Assembly: GCF_025725645.1 (NCBI RefSeq)
Contig: NZ_CP107007.1
Location: forward strand, 1,178,001 to 1,242,000
Source: Halomonas sp. GD1P12
GTDB taxonomy: Bacteria; Pseudomonadota; Gammaproteobacteria; Pseudomonadales; Halomonadaceae
DNA length: 64,000 nt
Reading direction: 5' to 3'
Made by a program: the position numbers and the translations under genes. The notes beneath the pieces are model-generated. The model was not told where the DNA came from. It saw only the letters and a program-made list of their open reading frames with translations, and searched no databases. Positions 27,828 through 36,777 of the stretch are shown in pieces. The stretch's first letter is position 1. Every line of letters starts with the position of its first letter.

Positions 27828-29642
27828 ATGGCGAAATCTACCGGCTCGAAAAGTCTTGGTCAGGCCAGGCGTGCTCAGCGTGCAAGGAAGAAAAAGCAGG
27901 TGGCGCCAGCGTTTCAAGTGCCGGTGTTGAAAACGGCTTCAAGGCAGAGCGGCGTTGCGACAGTGGCGCTGAGCGACGCCCTCGAGCGCGCGCGCCTGGC
28001 GCTCGACGAGGCGTTGGAAGGCCCGCTGGATGCGCCGCTTCATCTGTTCGTGTCCGTCACCGATGCCACCCACCGCGCCATTGTAGTCAACGCCTACGGC
28101 GTGGCGGATAGCGAGCATTGGCAAGCGCTGAGTGAGACGCTCGCCGGAAAATTGAGCGAACAGGCGGCGGTACGCTGGCTGCGCCTTGACTGGACGCGCG
28201 AGCTTGCCGAGTACACCTGGGAGAGCCTGGCCGCCGAGCTCAAAAAGCACAAGCGTAATTACTTTCGCCGCGGCATCGCGCTGGACGGCGGGTGCCAGCG
28301 CGCCTTTCTCGAGCAGGAGCTTAACGCCAACGCCATGCTCTATCAGGGCGTCAAGGTGCCCCACGCCGAGCTCAATCAGAAAAACTTCCTGCGCTACGCC
28401 CGCGAGCGCTTTGGCACCCAAACGGAGATCGATTTCGGCCCCCACCAGCGCGTGTTCACCTTTACCACTGATGCGCTTCTGGTGACCGCCGACCAGCCTG
28501 TGCGGCCTTTACACGGCTACTCCGGTGGCGAGGAAGGACGCGACACTGGCCGGCGCGTCATCGAAACACTCACGCCCGAGATCACACGTACGCTGATCGA
28601 GCGCGCAAGCGAATTTCTCGCCGATCAGGTCGAGCCGAGCGGGCGCTTTATCTATGGCCTGCACCCCTGTTTTGATCGGCAGGTGAACGGCTACAACACC
28701 CTGCGCCACGCCAGCAGTATCTACAGCATGCTCGAAGCCTGGGAGGTGACCCAAAGCGCGTCGCTTAAGCGCGCGATCGACGCCGCGCTTTCGCACCTCA
28801 CCACGCGGCTTTTGAAACGCTTTACGCATCGCGGCGAGCAGGTGACGTACCTGCTGGAGGACAACGGCGAGATAAAGCTTGGCGGCAGTGGCGTCACGCT
28901 GTTGGCGCTTTCGAAATACACCGAGCTGAGTGGTGACGAGCAGTACCTGCCGCTAATGGAAGAGGTGGCGCTCGGTATCCGCCAGTGTCAGCTCGAAAGC
29001 GGTGGCTTCAACCATGTGTTGAACGCATCCGACCTCAGCGTCAAGGAGGCGTTTCGTATCATCTACTACGATGGCGAAGCGGCGTTCGGGCTGATGCGCC
29101 TGTACGGCTTGACCCGAGATGCCCGCTGGCTCGAGGTCGTCGAGCGCGCTTTTGAGTACTTCATCGCCCAGGAGCACTGGAAAGCGCACGATCACTGGCT
29201 GAGCTACTGCGTCAATGAGTTAACACTTTACCGGCCTGATGAGCGCTACTACCGCTTCGGGCTTCAAAACGTCGCCGGGTACTTGGGCTTTGTGGAGGGG
29301 CGGATTACCACCTTCCCCACGCTTTTGGAGCTGATGATGGCAGCGCACAAGATGATTGCGCGCCTGCAGGCCACACCCGAGCATCGCCATCTTTTAGCGC
29401 TGATCGACGTCGAGCGCTTCTACCGGGCGCTGGAGACGCGCGCCCACTACCTGCTCAACGGCCACTTCTGGCCTGAGCTTGCGATGTTCTTCCAGCGCCC
29501 GGAGCGCATCGAAGGCAGCTTCTTCATCCGCCACCACAGCTTTCGCGTGCGCATCGACGATGTCGAGCACTATCTTTCCGGGTTCGTAGCATATTTGCTG
29601 CACTATTTGAAGCAGAGTGCCCACGACCAGAGTCAGGTTTGA
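27828..29642 (+). CDS. Uncharacterised protein with predicted alpha/alpha-toroid domain
   Basis: A 604-residue protein whose function I do not know. It starts with a basic tail (KSLGQARRAQRARKKK, residues 8-23), then a mixed alpha/beta N-terminal region (about 45-235, with LFVSVTDATHRAIVVNAYG and FRRGIALDGG). The C-terminal half (about 250-595) looks like a helical-hairpin toroid: GYNTLRHASSIYSM (288-301), KLGGSGVTLLALSKY (350-364), YYDGEAAFGLMRLY (413-426), HDHWLSYCVNEL (454-465) and RIDDVEHYLSGFVAYL (575-590). Such folds occur in glycan-active enzymes and epimerases, so carbohydrate binding or processing is plausible inference. No signal peptide is seen, so it should be cytosolic. It follows moeB by 37 bases and ends at a terminator. 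Confidence 0.8.
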   Translation: MAKSTGSKSLGQARRAQRARKKKQVAPAFQVPVLKTASRQSGVATVALSDALERARLALDEALEGPLDAPLHLFVSVTDATHRAIVVNAYGVADSEHWQALSETLAGKLSEQAAVRWLRLDWTRELAEYTWESLAAELKKHKRNYFRRGIALDGGCQRAFLEQELNANAMLYQGVKVPHAELNQKNFLRYARERFGTQTEIDFGPHQRVFTFTTDALLVTADQPVRPLHGYSGGEEGRDTGRRVIETLTPEITRTLIERASEFLADQVEPSGRFIYGLHPCFDRQVNGYNTLRHASSIYSMLEAWEVTQSASLKRAIDAALSHLTTRLLKRFTHRGEQVTYLLEDNGEIKLGGSGVTLLALSKYTELSGDEQYLPLMEEVALGIRQCQLESGGFNHVLNASDLSVKEAFRIIYYDGEAAFGLMRLYGLTRDARWLEVVERAFEYFIAQEHWKAHDHWLSYCVNELTLYRPDERYYRFGLQNVAGYLGFVEGRITTFPTLLELMMAAHKMIARLQATPEHRHLLALIDVERFYRALETRAHYLLNGHFWPELAMFFQRPERIEGSFFIRHHSFRVRIDDVEHYLSGFVAYLLHYLKQSAHDQSQV

Positions 29643-29688
29643 GCAAGCTCAGGGATCAGGGAAGCGCTCGGTCTTGAGATTTAAGCGT

Positions 29689-29717
29689 AAAAAAGCCCGC
29701 TTTGAGCGGGCTTTTTT
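29689..29717. terminator. Bidirectional terminator
   Basis: AAAAAAGCCCGCT / AGCGGGCTTTTTT with a three-base loop. It ends the toroid-protein transcript and possibly the ahpF transcript on the minus strand. Confidence 0.92.
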
Positions 29718-29773
29718 ACGTCGAACAAGGGAAGGGGCGAAATACCCCTTCGCGCTTCGCAATTCTGAATCGA

Positions 29774-31330
29774 TCAGTTCCGAATCAGATAGTCAAAGGC
29801 ACCCAGTGAGGCCTTCGCGCCTTCGCCCATGGCGATGACGATCTGCTTGTAGGGCACAGTGGTGGCGTCGCCGGCGGCGAACACGCCGGGCACGGAAGTC
29901 ATGCCGTGGGCGTCGACGATGATCTCGCCGTGGGGCGACATTTCGATTGGTGAGCCTTTTAGCCACTCGGTGTTCGGCACCAGCCCGATCTGGACGAAGA
30001 TGCCCTCGAGCGCGACGTGTTTGGTCTCGTCGGTGTTGCGGTCCTTATAGGTCAGACCGTTGACGCGGCTGCCGTCGCCGGTCACCTCGGTGGACTGGGC
30101 GTTGAGGATGATGTCGACGTTGGGCAGGCTCTTGAGCTTTTTCTGCAGTACCGCGTCGGCGCGCATTTCGCCCATGAACTCGACCAGCGTGACGTGACCG
30201 ACGATACCGGCCAGATCGATCGCCGCTTCGACGCCGGAGTTACCGCCGCCGATCACGGCGACGTGCTTGCCCTTGAACAGCGGGCCGTCGCAGTGGGGGC
30301 AGTAGGCTACGCCCTTGTTACGGTACTCGCGCTCGCCGGGCACGTTCATTTCGCGCCAGCGTGCGCCGGTGGCCAGCACCAGCGTCTTGCTCTTGAGCGT
30401 GGCGCCGGACTCGAATGTCACTTCGTGCAGCCCGCCCTCGACCTCGGCGGCCTTGAAGTGGCTGGCACGCTGCAGATTCATCACGTCGACGTCGTAGTCG
30501 TTGACGTGCTGCTCGAGTGCCGCGACCAGCTTGGGGCCTTCGGTGTAGGAGACCGAGATGAAATTCTCGATACCGAGGGTGTCGACCACCTGGCCGCCGA
30601 AGCGCTCGGCGGCGATGCCGGTATTGATGCCCTTGCGCGCCGAGTAGATCGCCGCCGAGGCGCCGGCGGGGCCGCCGCCGATGACCAGCGAATCGAAGGC
30701 GGCTTTCTCGCTGAGTTTCTTCGCGTCGCGCTCGGCCGCACCGGTGTCCACCTTGGCAAGAATCTGCTCGATGGTCATGCGGCCCTGATCGAAGGGCTTG
30801 CCGTTGAGGTAGACGCTCGGCACCGACATGATTTCACGCGCTTCAACCTCGTCCTGAAACAGCGCGCCGTCGATGGCCACGTGGTGGACGTTCGGGTTGA
30901 AGATCGCCATCAGGTTCAGCGCCTGAACGACGTCAGGGCAGTTCTGGCATGAAAGCGAATAGTAGGTCTCGAAGCGCATCTCGCCGTCGAGCGCCTTGAT
31001 CTGATCAAGCGTTTCCTGTGCGGTCTTGGGCGGATGGCCGCCCACCTGCAGCAGTGCCAGCACCAGCGAGGTGAACTCGTGGCCCATGGGGATACCGGCG
31101 AAAACCACGCCGGTCTCTTCGCCGGGGCGGTTGATGGCAAACGACGGCGTGCGTGCGTCCTGGCCGTCCGTATGCAGGGTGATCTTGTCGGTCAGACTCT
31201 TGATGTCTTCCAACAGGCCGAGCAGCTCTTTTGACTTGGCACCGTCATCGAGGGACGCAACGATCTCGAACGGTTGAGTCACCTTTTCCAGATAAGCTTT
31301 CAACTGACTTTTTAAATTGGCGTCCAACAT
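29774..31330 (-). CDS. ahpF: Alkyl hydroperoxide reductase subunit F
   Basis: NAD(P)H-dependent flavoprotein that regenerates AhpC. From the ATG at 31330 it has 518 residues, the standard length; the extra 42 codons upstream are not conserved-looking. An N-terminal tandem thioredoxin-fold domain carries CQNC, then FAD and NAD domains ([35 protein letters not shown]) with the redox CPHC of thioredoxin-reductase type. It lies downstream of ahpC on the same strand with a 252-base gap containing a hairpin. Confidence 0.97.
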   Translation of the reverse strand: MLDANLKSQLKAYLEKVTQPFEIVASLDDGAKSKELLGLLEDIKSLTDKITLHTDGQDARTPSFAINRPGEETGVVFAGIPMGHEFTSLVLALLQVGGHPPKTAQETLDQIKALDGEMRFETYYSLSCQNCPDVVQALNLMAIFNPNVHHVAIDGALFQDEVEAREIMSVPSVYLNGKPFDQGRMTIEQILAKVDTGAAERDAKKLSEKAAFDSLVIGGGPAGASAAIYSARKGINTGIAAERFGGQVVDTLGIENFISVSYTEGPKLVAALEQHVNDYDVDVMNLQRASHFKAAEVEGGLHEVTFESGATLKSKTLVLATGARWREMNVPGEREYRNKGVAYCPHCDGPLFKGKHVAVIGGGNSGVEAAIDLAGIVGHVTLVEFMGEMRADAVLQKKLKSLPNVDIILNAQSTEVTGDGSRVNGLTYKDRNTDETKHVALEGIFVQIGLVPNTEWLKGSPIEMSPHGEIIVDAHGMTSVPGVFAAGDATTVPYKQIVIAMGEGAKASLGAFDYLIRN

Positions 31331-31496
31331 GACAGTAGGGTCCTCGCAATCGGCGTTGATTGGGCTCGACCGATGGCAGGCCTGAAAGGCCTTCACGGGA
31401 GCAATACAAGCGGTTAAAAAATCGAGCGATGTTTCGGATAGATGTTTCGAATACAAGGAGCGTTTTAAGCCCTGGAGGCACTATTTTCGAAGGCTT

Positions 31497-31528
31497 AAAA
31501 CGATGCACCCGGGTAGGACCCGGGTGCA
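31497..31528 (-). terminator. Hairpin between ahpC and ahpF
   Basis: A perfect 11-bp stem TGCACCCGGGT / ACCCGGGTGCA with a three-base loop, 55 bases past the ahpC stop. On the minus strand it is followed by TCGTTTT, so it may partly end the transcript and set the ahpC:ahpF ratio. Confidence 0.7.
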
Positions 31529-31582
31529 GGGCCGATTCATCACGAAACGGTAAACGCGTTGAGGCGAATCGGCGGGTTGGCG

Positions 31583-32146
31583 TTAGATTTTGCCAACGAG
31601 ATCCAGCGACGGGGCCAGCGTCTCTTCGCCTTCTTTCCACTTGGCCGGGCACACTTCGTTCGGGTTTTCGCGAACGTACTGGGCGGCCTTCACTTTACGC
31701 AGCAGCTCTTCGGCGTTACGGCCGATGTTGCCGGCGTTGATCTCGACGATCTGAACCTTACCGTCCGGGTCGACGACGAAGGTGCCGCGCTCGGCCAAGC
31801 CGTCTTCTTCGATCAGCACTTCAAAGTTGCGCGAAATTTTCAGCGTCGGATCGGCGATCATCGGGTACTGAAGTTTGCCGATGGTTTCGGAGCTGTCGTG
31901 CCACGCCTTATGGGTGAAGTGGGTGTCGGTCGACACGCTGTAGATTTCCACACCCAGCTTTTTGAACTCTTCGTAGTTATCGGCCAGGTCACCAAGCTCG
32001 GTCGGGCAAACGAACGTGAAATCGGCCGGGTAGAAGAAGAAAATGGACCACTGGCCTTTCAAATCGGCCTCTGTAACGTCGATGAACTCACCATTGAGGT
32101 AAGCAGTCGCTTTAAACGGTTTAACTTCGGTGTTGATCAAGGACAT
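31583..32146 (-). CDS. ahpC: Alkyl hydroperoxide reductase subunit C (peroxiredoxin)
   Basis: Typical 2-Cys peroxiredoxin reducing H2O2 and organic hydroperoxides. From the ATG at 32146 ([21 protein letters not shown]) it has 187 residues, exactly the usual bacterial length; a start five codons upstream is possible. The peroxidatic Cys is in FTFVCPTEL and the resolving Cys in NEVCPAKW. It is the first gene of the ahpC-ahpF pair and lies downstream of a possible OxyR site. Confidence 0.98.
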   Translation of the reverse strand: MSLINTEVKPFKATAYLNGEFIDVTEADLKGQWSIFFFYPADFTFVCPTELGDLADNYEEFKKLGVEIYSVSTDTHFTHKAWHDSSETIGKLQYPMIADPTLKISRNFEVLIEEDGLAERGTFVVDPDGKVQIVEINAGNIGRNAEELLRKVKAAQYVRENPNEVCPAKWKEGEETLAPSLDLVGKI

Positions 32147-32245
32147 TAAGATCGTCTCCAAGTGATTGGGTAGTGGCTTCTGAATACGGGTATCATACTA
32201 ACGGCGAACGGCTGATAGCTAAAATTGAGAATGGACATATCATCC

Positions 32246-32260
32246 ATAGTCTCATGCTAT
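32246..32260. promoter_or_regulatory. Possible OxyR binding half-site upstream of ahpC
   Basis: ATAGTCTCATGCTAT matches the ATAG-N7-CTAT core of OxyR sites (two inner consensus positions differ). It lies 100 bases upstream of the ahpC ATG, a plausible distance. A second full motif at the usual seven-base spacing is not clear, so this is tentative. Confidence 0.4.
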
Positions 32261-32372
32261 CGCAAGCGCCTTTATCGATAGCGTGCTCGTTCAAGGTACT
32301 TCGAGCGCCTCTCAAAGCCGCCCGGCTACGCCGTCACCAGACGTAGGTGGGGTCGAGGCGTTAGTAATGCAA

Positions 32373-32437
32373 CAATTTTTTGGCCAGCCCTTGCGGTGGG
32401 GGAGCCAGCCGCGCAGAATTCCCGGCGCAAAAAATTG
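32373..32437 (+). other. Long-loop inverted repeat in the potF leader
   Basis: CAATTTTTTG (32373-32382) and CAAAAAATTG (32428-32437) are perfectly complementary with 45 bases between. In a potF leader RNA they could form a long-range stem. Confidence 0.5.
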
Positions 32438-32566
32438 CCAGGCGACGAGCAGGTGCTAATTTGAGTGTTGGCACAGCTATCGGCCATCAGGCGATACCTC
32501 CGCCGCCCGGGCAAGGCGCGCGGATAGCCGCCCTGGTCTTTCATGATTTCTACAAGGAGCCACCTG

Positions 32567-33667
32567 ATGGGGAACATCCACAAGCTTTCCGCGGCCGTTG
32601 CGGCCTTTTCCTGCGTTGCAGCGGCGAGCGCTCACGCTGCTGAGGTGCGCATCTATAACTGGTCCGACTACATTGCGCCGGAAACCCTCGAGAAGTTCAC
32701 CGAGCGCACCGGCATCGACGTCACGTACGATGTTTACGACAGCAACGAAACCCTCGATGCTGCGCTGCTGGCTGGCCGCTCCGGCTACGATGTGGTCGTT
32801 CCTTCCTCGCACTTCTTCTCGCGCCAGCGCCAGGCCGGCGTATACCAGCCGCTGGACAAGAGTGCGCTGCCGAATCTGGAGAACCTCAATCCGGAGCTGA
32901 TGGAGAATCTGGAAGCCATCGACTCGCAAAGCGAGTACATGATTCCCTACATGTGGGGCACCAACGGCATCGGCTATAACGTCGAGCGCGTCACCGAGAT
33001 TCTGGGCGACGATGCGCCGCTCGACAGCTGGTCGCTGCTGTTCGACCCGGAAATCACCGGCGCGCTCAGTGAGGCCGGCTGCGGCATTTCCATGCTCGAT
33101 ACCGGCGAGGAGATGCTGCCCGCGGCGATGGCGTATCTGGGCCTCAATCCGATCAGCGACAGCACCGACGATCTCGACGCCGCCGGCGAAGTGATCGCAA
33201 GCGTCCGTGACGACATCACCTATTTCCACTCGTCGCGCTACATTTCCGATCTCGCCAATGGCGATATTTGCGTGGCGGCGGGCTACTCCGGCGATATTTT
33301 CCAGGCCGCCGAGCGCGCCGAGGAAGCCGGACGCGATTTCGAGATCGGCTACACCATTCCGAAAGAGGGCGCTGCACTCTGGTTCGACGTCATGGCCGTG
33401 CCGGCCGACGCGCCGAATCCGGAAAACGCCCACGCCTTCATCAACTTCATTCTCGACCCGGAAATTGCCGCCGAGATCACCGACTATGTCAGCTACGCCA
33501 ACCCCAATGCCGCCGCTGATGCCTACGTCGATGAGGAGATCCTGAACGACCCGGCGATCTACCCGGAAACTGAGGTGATGCAGAACCTGTATGTCGCCCG
33601 CGACATGCCGCAAAATTTCCAGCGTCAGCGCACGCGTATCTGGAACCGGGTCAAATCCGGCCGCTAA
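32567..33667 (+). CDS. potF: Putrescine-binding periplasmic protein
   Basis: Binds polyamine in the periplasm for the PotFGHI importer. The 366 residues have a signal peptide ending at AHA near residue 25 (mature AEVRIYNWSDYIAPETLEKF). YNWSDYI is characteristic of PotD/PotF binding proteins. AAGGAG lies eight bases upstream of the ATG. The potFGHI order is that of the E. coli putrescine system; spermidine cannot be excluded from sequence alone. Two hairpins follow before potG. Confidence 0.93.
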   Translation: MGNIHKLSAAVAAFSCVAAASAHAAEVRIYNWSDYIAPETLEKFTERTGIDVTYDVYDSNETLDAALLAGRSGYDVVVPSSHFFSRQRQAGVYQPLDKSALPNLENLNPELMENLEAIDSQSEYMIPYMWGTNGIGYNVERVTEILGDDAPLDSWSLLFDPEITGALSEAGCGISMLDTGEEMLPAAMAYLGLNPISDSTDDLDAAGEVIASVRDDITYFHSSRYISDLANGDICVAAGYSGDIFQAAERAEEAGRDFEIGYTIPKEGAALWFDVMAVPADAPNPENAHAFINFILDPEIAAEITDYVSYANPNAAADAYVDEEILNDPAIYPETEVMQNLYVARDMPQNFQRQRTRIWNRVKSGR

Positions 33668-33684
33668 GGCGCGCCGTTCAAACG

Positions 33685-33740
33685 GCGGGCAGGTGAGCTG
33701 CCCGCGCTTTATCGTCAGGGCCTGCTCTCAGGCCCTTTTT
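33685..33740 (+). terminator. Two tandem hairpins between potF and potG
   Basis: GCGGGCAG / CTGCCCGC (33685-33705), then AGGGCCTG / CAGGCCCT (33717-33736) followed by TTTT. The second looks like a leaky terminator. Its T run abuts the potG ribosome binding site AGGAG, so it could set lower expression of the transporter genes relative to potF. Confidence 0.7.
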
Positions 33741-33750
33741 AGGAGTGGGC

Positions 33751-34920
33751 ATGGACACGACGACCCCGTCGAAGGACACCACGCCGGAGTCAAGCGCTAC
33801 GCGTACCGCCGGTAAGACCCCGCGCTTTGCCGAGGACGTCGTGCTGCAGGTCAAGCGTCTGAGCAAGCGCTTCGACGATGCGCTGGCGGTGGATACCGTC
33901 AATCTCGAGGTCAAGCGCGGCGAGATCTTTGCGCTGTTGGGCGGCTCCGGCTCTGGCAAGTCGACGCTTTTACGCATGCTGGCGGGGTTCGAGACGCCGT
34001 CCGAGGGCAGCATTCTGCTCGGCGGTGAGGACATCACGCGAACGCCACCGCACAAGCGCTCGATCAACATGATGTTTCAATCCTACGCGCTCTTTCCCCA
34101 CATGAACGTGGCGCAGAACATCGCCTTTGGGCTCAAGCAGGACAAGCTCTCGAAGGCGGATATCGACGAGCGGGTCACGCAAATGCTCAAGCTCGTGCAC
34201 ATGGAGCGTTTTGCCAAGCGCAAACCGCACCAGCTCTCCGGCGGCCAGCGTCAGCGGGTGGCGCTGGCGCGCTCGCTGGCCAAGCGGCCAAGGCTTCTGC
34301 TGCTCGACGAACCGATGGGGGCACTGGATAAAAAGCTTCGCACCGAAATGCAGCTCGAGGTGGTCGAGATCATCGAACAGGTCGGCGTGACCTGCATCAT
34401 GGTCACCCATGATCAGGAAGAGGCGATGACCATGGCGGACCGCGTGGCGATCATGGCCGACGGCTGGATCGAACAGGTGGGCTCGCCGGTGGATATCTAC
34501 GAAAGCCCGGCGAGTCGCATGGTGGCGGAGTTCGTCGGCACGGTGAATCTATTCGAGGGCGAGATCGTGGCGGATGCTGCCGATCACTGCACCATCGAGA
34601 CGCCAATGTTGTCGCGGCCGATTTACATCGACCACGGTATCACCACCCAGGCCGTGGACCGGCGCGTGTGGGCGGCGCTGCGTCCGGAAAAAATCTGGCT
34701 GTCGCGTGAAAAGCCTGAAGGGGCGTACAACTGGGAGGCGGGTAAGGTCGACGATATCGCCTACCTGGGCGGCTACTCGCTTTATTACGTGCGTACCGCA
34801 TCAAACCAGATCATCAAGGCGAGCATGGCCAACGTCGAGCGTCGCGGGGATCGGCCCACCTGGGAAGACAGCGTGTACGTCTACTGGGAAGATCACAGCG
34901 CCATCGTGCTTAACCGCTAA
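33751..34920 (+). CDS. potG: Putrescine ABC transporter ATP-binding protein
   Basis: Cytosolic ATPase subunit powering PotHI. The 389 residues have Walker A GGSGSGKST, the Q loop, signature LSGGQRQRVALARSL, Walker B RLLLLDEPMGAL and the H-loop region VTHDQEEAMTMADR; a C-terminal TOBE domain follows (RPEKIWLSREKPEG). The ATG at 33751 is preferred to a GTG two codons upstream because AGGAG ends five bases before it. There is a short gap before potH. Confidence 0.95.
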   Translation: MDTTTPSKDTTPESSATRTAGKTPRFAEDVVLQVKRLSKRFDDALAVDTVNLEVKRGEIFALLGGSGSGKSTLLRMLAGFETPSEGSILLGGEDITRTPPHKRSINMMFQSYALFPHMNVAQNIAFGLKQDKLSKADIDERVTQMLKLVHMERFAKRKPHQLSGGQRQRVALARSLAKRPRLLLLDEPMGALDKKLRTEMQLEVVEIIEQVGVTCIMVTHDQEEAMTMADRVAIMADGWIEQVGSPVDIYESPASRMVAEFVGTVNLFEGEIVADAADHCTIETPMLSRPIYIDHGITTQAVDRRVWAALRPEKIWLSREKPEGAYNWEAGKVDDIAYLGGYSLYYVRTASNQIIKASMANVERRGDRPTWEDSVYVYWEDHSAIVLNR

Positions 34921-34944
34921 TGCGTGGTTTTAGGAGCGCCCCTG

Positions 34945-35856
34945 ATGAAGTCGTTTGACATCGCGACGCGTTTGAAGCGCCTGCAGCTGGGCCGCCGCGC
35001 GGTCATCGCGCTGCCGCTTTTATGGCTGACGCTGTTCTTTTTATTGCCCTTTGTACTGGTGCTGAAAATCAGCCTGGCGGAGTCGATGGTGGCCATCCCG
35101 CCGTTTGGCCCGCTGATCGAGTACAGCGACCAGGTGCTGCACGTGTTTCTCAACCTGGGCAATTACCTGTTCCTGCTCTCCGATTCGCTCTACGCCGCGG
35201 CGTACTGGGGGTCGATCAAGACGGCGTTCATCTCGACCGTTGCGTGTCTGCTGTTGGGCTACCCGATGGCCTACGCCATGGCGCGGGCGCCGCTTCGTTG
35301 GCAGCTGGTGCTGGTACTGTTGGTGATGCTGCCCTCCTGGACGTCGTTTCTCATCCGCGTTTATGCCTGGATGGGCATTTTGAGCAACAGCGGACTGATC
35401 AATAACCTGTTGCTTGGCCTTGGTGTGATCGAGTCGCCGCTTCGAATGATGAACACCCGCTTTGCCGTGGTGGTCGGTATCGTTTACGCCTACCTGCCCT
35501 TCATGGTGCTACCGCTTTACGCACACCTCACGCGCCTCGATAACGCGCTGCTGGAGGCGGCGGCGGATCTGGGCTCGCGCAGGCTCAATACCTTCATCAA
35601 GGTGACGCTGCCGCTCTCCATGGGCGGGATCATCGCGGGGTCGATGCTGGTGTTCATTCCGGCGGTGGGGGAGTTCGTGATCCCCGAGCTTCTCGGCGGG
35701 CCGGATACGTTGATGATCGGTAAGGTGTTGTGGGAGGAGTTCTTCCTCAACCGCGACTGGCCGGTCGCCTCGGCGCTGGCGATGGTGATGCTGCTACTGC
35801 TGCTCGTGCCCATCGTCTGGTTTCACCGCTATCAGTCCCGGGAGCTCGAAAAATGA
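34945..35856 (+). CDS. potH: Putrescine ABC transporter permease PotH
   Basis: A 303-residue inner-membrane permease with about six helices and the binding-protein-dependent transport signature EAAADLGSRRLNTFIKVTLPLSMGGI. It follows potG by 24 bases and its TGA overlaps the potI ATG by four bases. It pairs with PotI as a heterodimer in the membrane. AGGAG lies eight bases before the ATG. Confidence 0.94.
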   Translation: MKSFDIATRLKRLQLGRRAVIALPLLWLTLFFLLPFVLVLKISLAESMVAIPPFGPLIEYSDQVLHVFLNLGNYLFLLSDSLYAAAYWGSIKTAFISTVACLLLGYPMAYAMARAPLRWQLVLVLLVMLPSWTSFLIRVYAWMGILSNSGLINNLLLGLGVIESPLRMMNTRFAVVVGIVYAYLPFMVLPLYAHLTRLDNALLEAAADLGSRRLNTFIKVTLPLSMGGIIAGSMLVFIPAVGEFVIPELLGGPDTLMIGKVLWEEFFLNRDWPVASALAMVMLLLLLVPIVWFHRYQSRELEK

Positions 35857-36698
35857 GTGTCAAGCCGCGCGTTCCTTCGTTCACGACGGTCATGTTGGTC
35901 ATCGGGCTTCTGTTTCTCTATTTGCCGATGGCCGTGCTGGTGGTCTATTCGTTCAACTCCTCCAGACTGGTCACGGTGTGGGCCGGGTTCTCCACCCAAT
36001 GGTACGGGGCGCTGTTCGAGGATCGCCAGATCCTCGAAGCGGTATGGACGAGCCTTAAAATCGCCTTTTTCGCCGCCAGCATGGCGGTGTGTCTGGGCAC
36101 CGTTGCGGCCTTCGTGATGACCCGGTTCGGGCGCTTTCGCGGCAAGACCGCGCTTTCGAGCATGGTGACCGCGCCGCTGGTGATGCCGGAGGTGATCACG
36201 GGGCTTTCGCTGTTGCTCCTGTTCGTTCAGATGGCCCAGCTGACCGGCTGGCCAGCGGATCGCGGCATGGCGACGATCTGGATCGCCCATACCACGTTTT
36301 GTAGCGCCTACGTGGCGGTGGTGGTGGCCGCGCGGCTTCGCGAAATGGACCGCTCGATCGAGGAGGCGGCGATGGATCTGGGTTCACCGCCGCTAAAGAC
36401 CTTTTTTTGCATTACGCTGCCGGTGATCTCACCGGCGCTGGTCGCCGGGTGGCTTCTGGCCTTTACGCTGTCGCTGGATGACCTGGTGATCGCAAGCTTC
36501 GTGTCCGGGCCCGGGGCGAATACGCTGCCGATGGTGGTGTTTTCCTCGGTGCGCCTTGGCGTGTCGCCGAAGATCAACGCGCTGGCGACGCTGATCATCT
36601 TGATCGTGGCGATCGCTACGCTGCTCGCCTGGTACGTCATGCGGCGAAGCGAGAAGCGCCGGCTCATGCTGATTCGGGAAGCCCAAAGCGCCGAGTAA
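35853..36698 (+). CDS. potI: Putrescine ABC transporter permease PotI
   Basis: A 281-residue second permease with about six helices and the EAA motif (EAAMDLGSPPLKTFFCITLPVISPAL). The start at 35853 overlaps the potH stop, so the longer upstream frame is rejected. It is last of the potFGHI operon; a tandem-repeat array follows within 20 bases. Confidence 0.94.
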   Translation: MSVKPRVPSFTTVMLVIGLLFLYLPMAVLVVYSFNSSRLVTVWAGFSTQWYGALFEDRQILEAVWTSLKIAFFAASMAVCLGTVAAFVMTRFGRFRGKTALSSMVTAPLVMPEVITGLSLLLLFVQMAQLTGWPADRGMATIWIAHTTFCSAYVAVVVAARLREMDRSIEEAAMDLGSPPLKTFFCITLPVISPALVAGWLLAFTLSLDDLVIASFVSGPGANTLPMVVFSSVRLGVSPKINALATLIILIVAIATLLAWYVMRRSEKRRLMLIREAQSAE

Positions 36699-36713
36699 AG
36701 GCAAACAGCGACA

Positions 36714-36777
36714 TCAAGACACTTCATCGTCAAGGCACTTCATCGTCAAAGCACATCGTCGTCAAAGTACGTCGTCG
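36714..36777. repeat. Four tandem 16-bp units over the CPXCG gene stop
   Basis: Units start at 36714, 36730, 36746 and 36762 (TCAAGACACTTCATCG, TCAAGGCACTTCATCG, TCAAAGCACATCGTCG, TCAAAGTACGTCGTCG). The last-listed one contains the stop and final codons of the minus-strand CPXCG gene; the others repeat that stop and its preceding codons further downstream. Neighbouring units differ by one to four bases. Confidence 0.88.

Larger units (their letters stand above)
32147..32566. other. Divergent intergenic region between ahpC and potF
   Basis: About 420 bases without a believable gene. It contains an ATAG-N7-CTAT palindrome (32246-32260) and, nearer potF, a 10-bp A/T-rich inverted repeat (32373-32382 and 32428-32437). 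Promoters for ahpC and for the potFGHI operon must lie here. Short frames on either strand do not look coding. Confidence 0.5.

Noticed and set aside
32213..32275. A complete four-motif OxyR tetramer site
   Set aside because: Only one ATAG-N7-CTAT core is clear; other ATAG-like pieces do not fall at the expected 7-base spacing.
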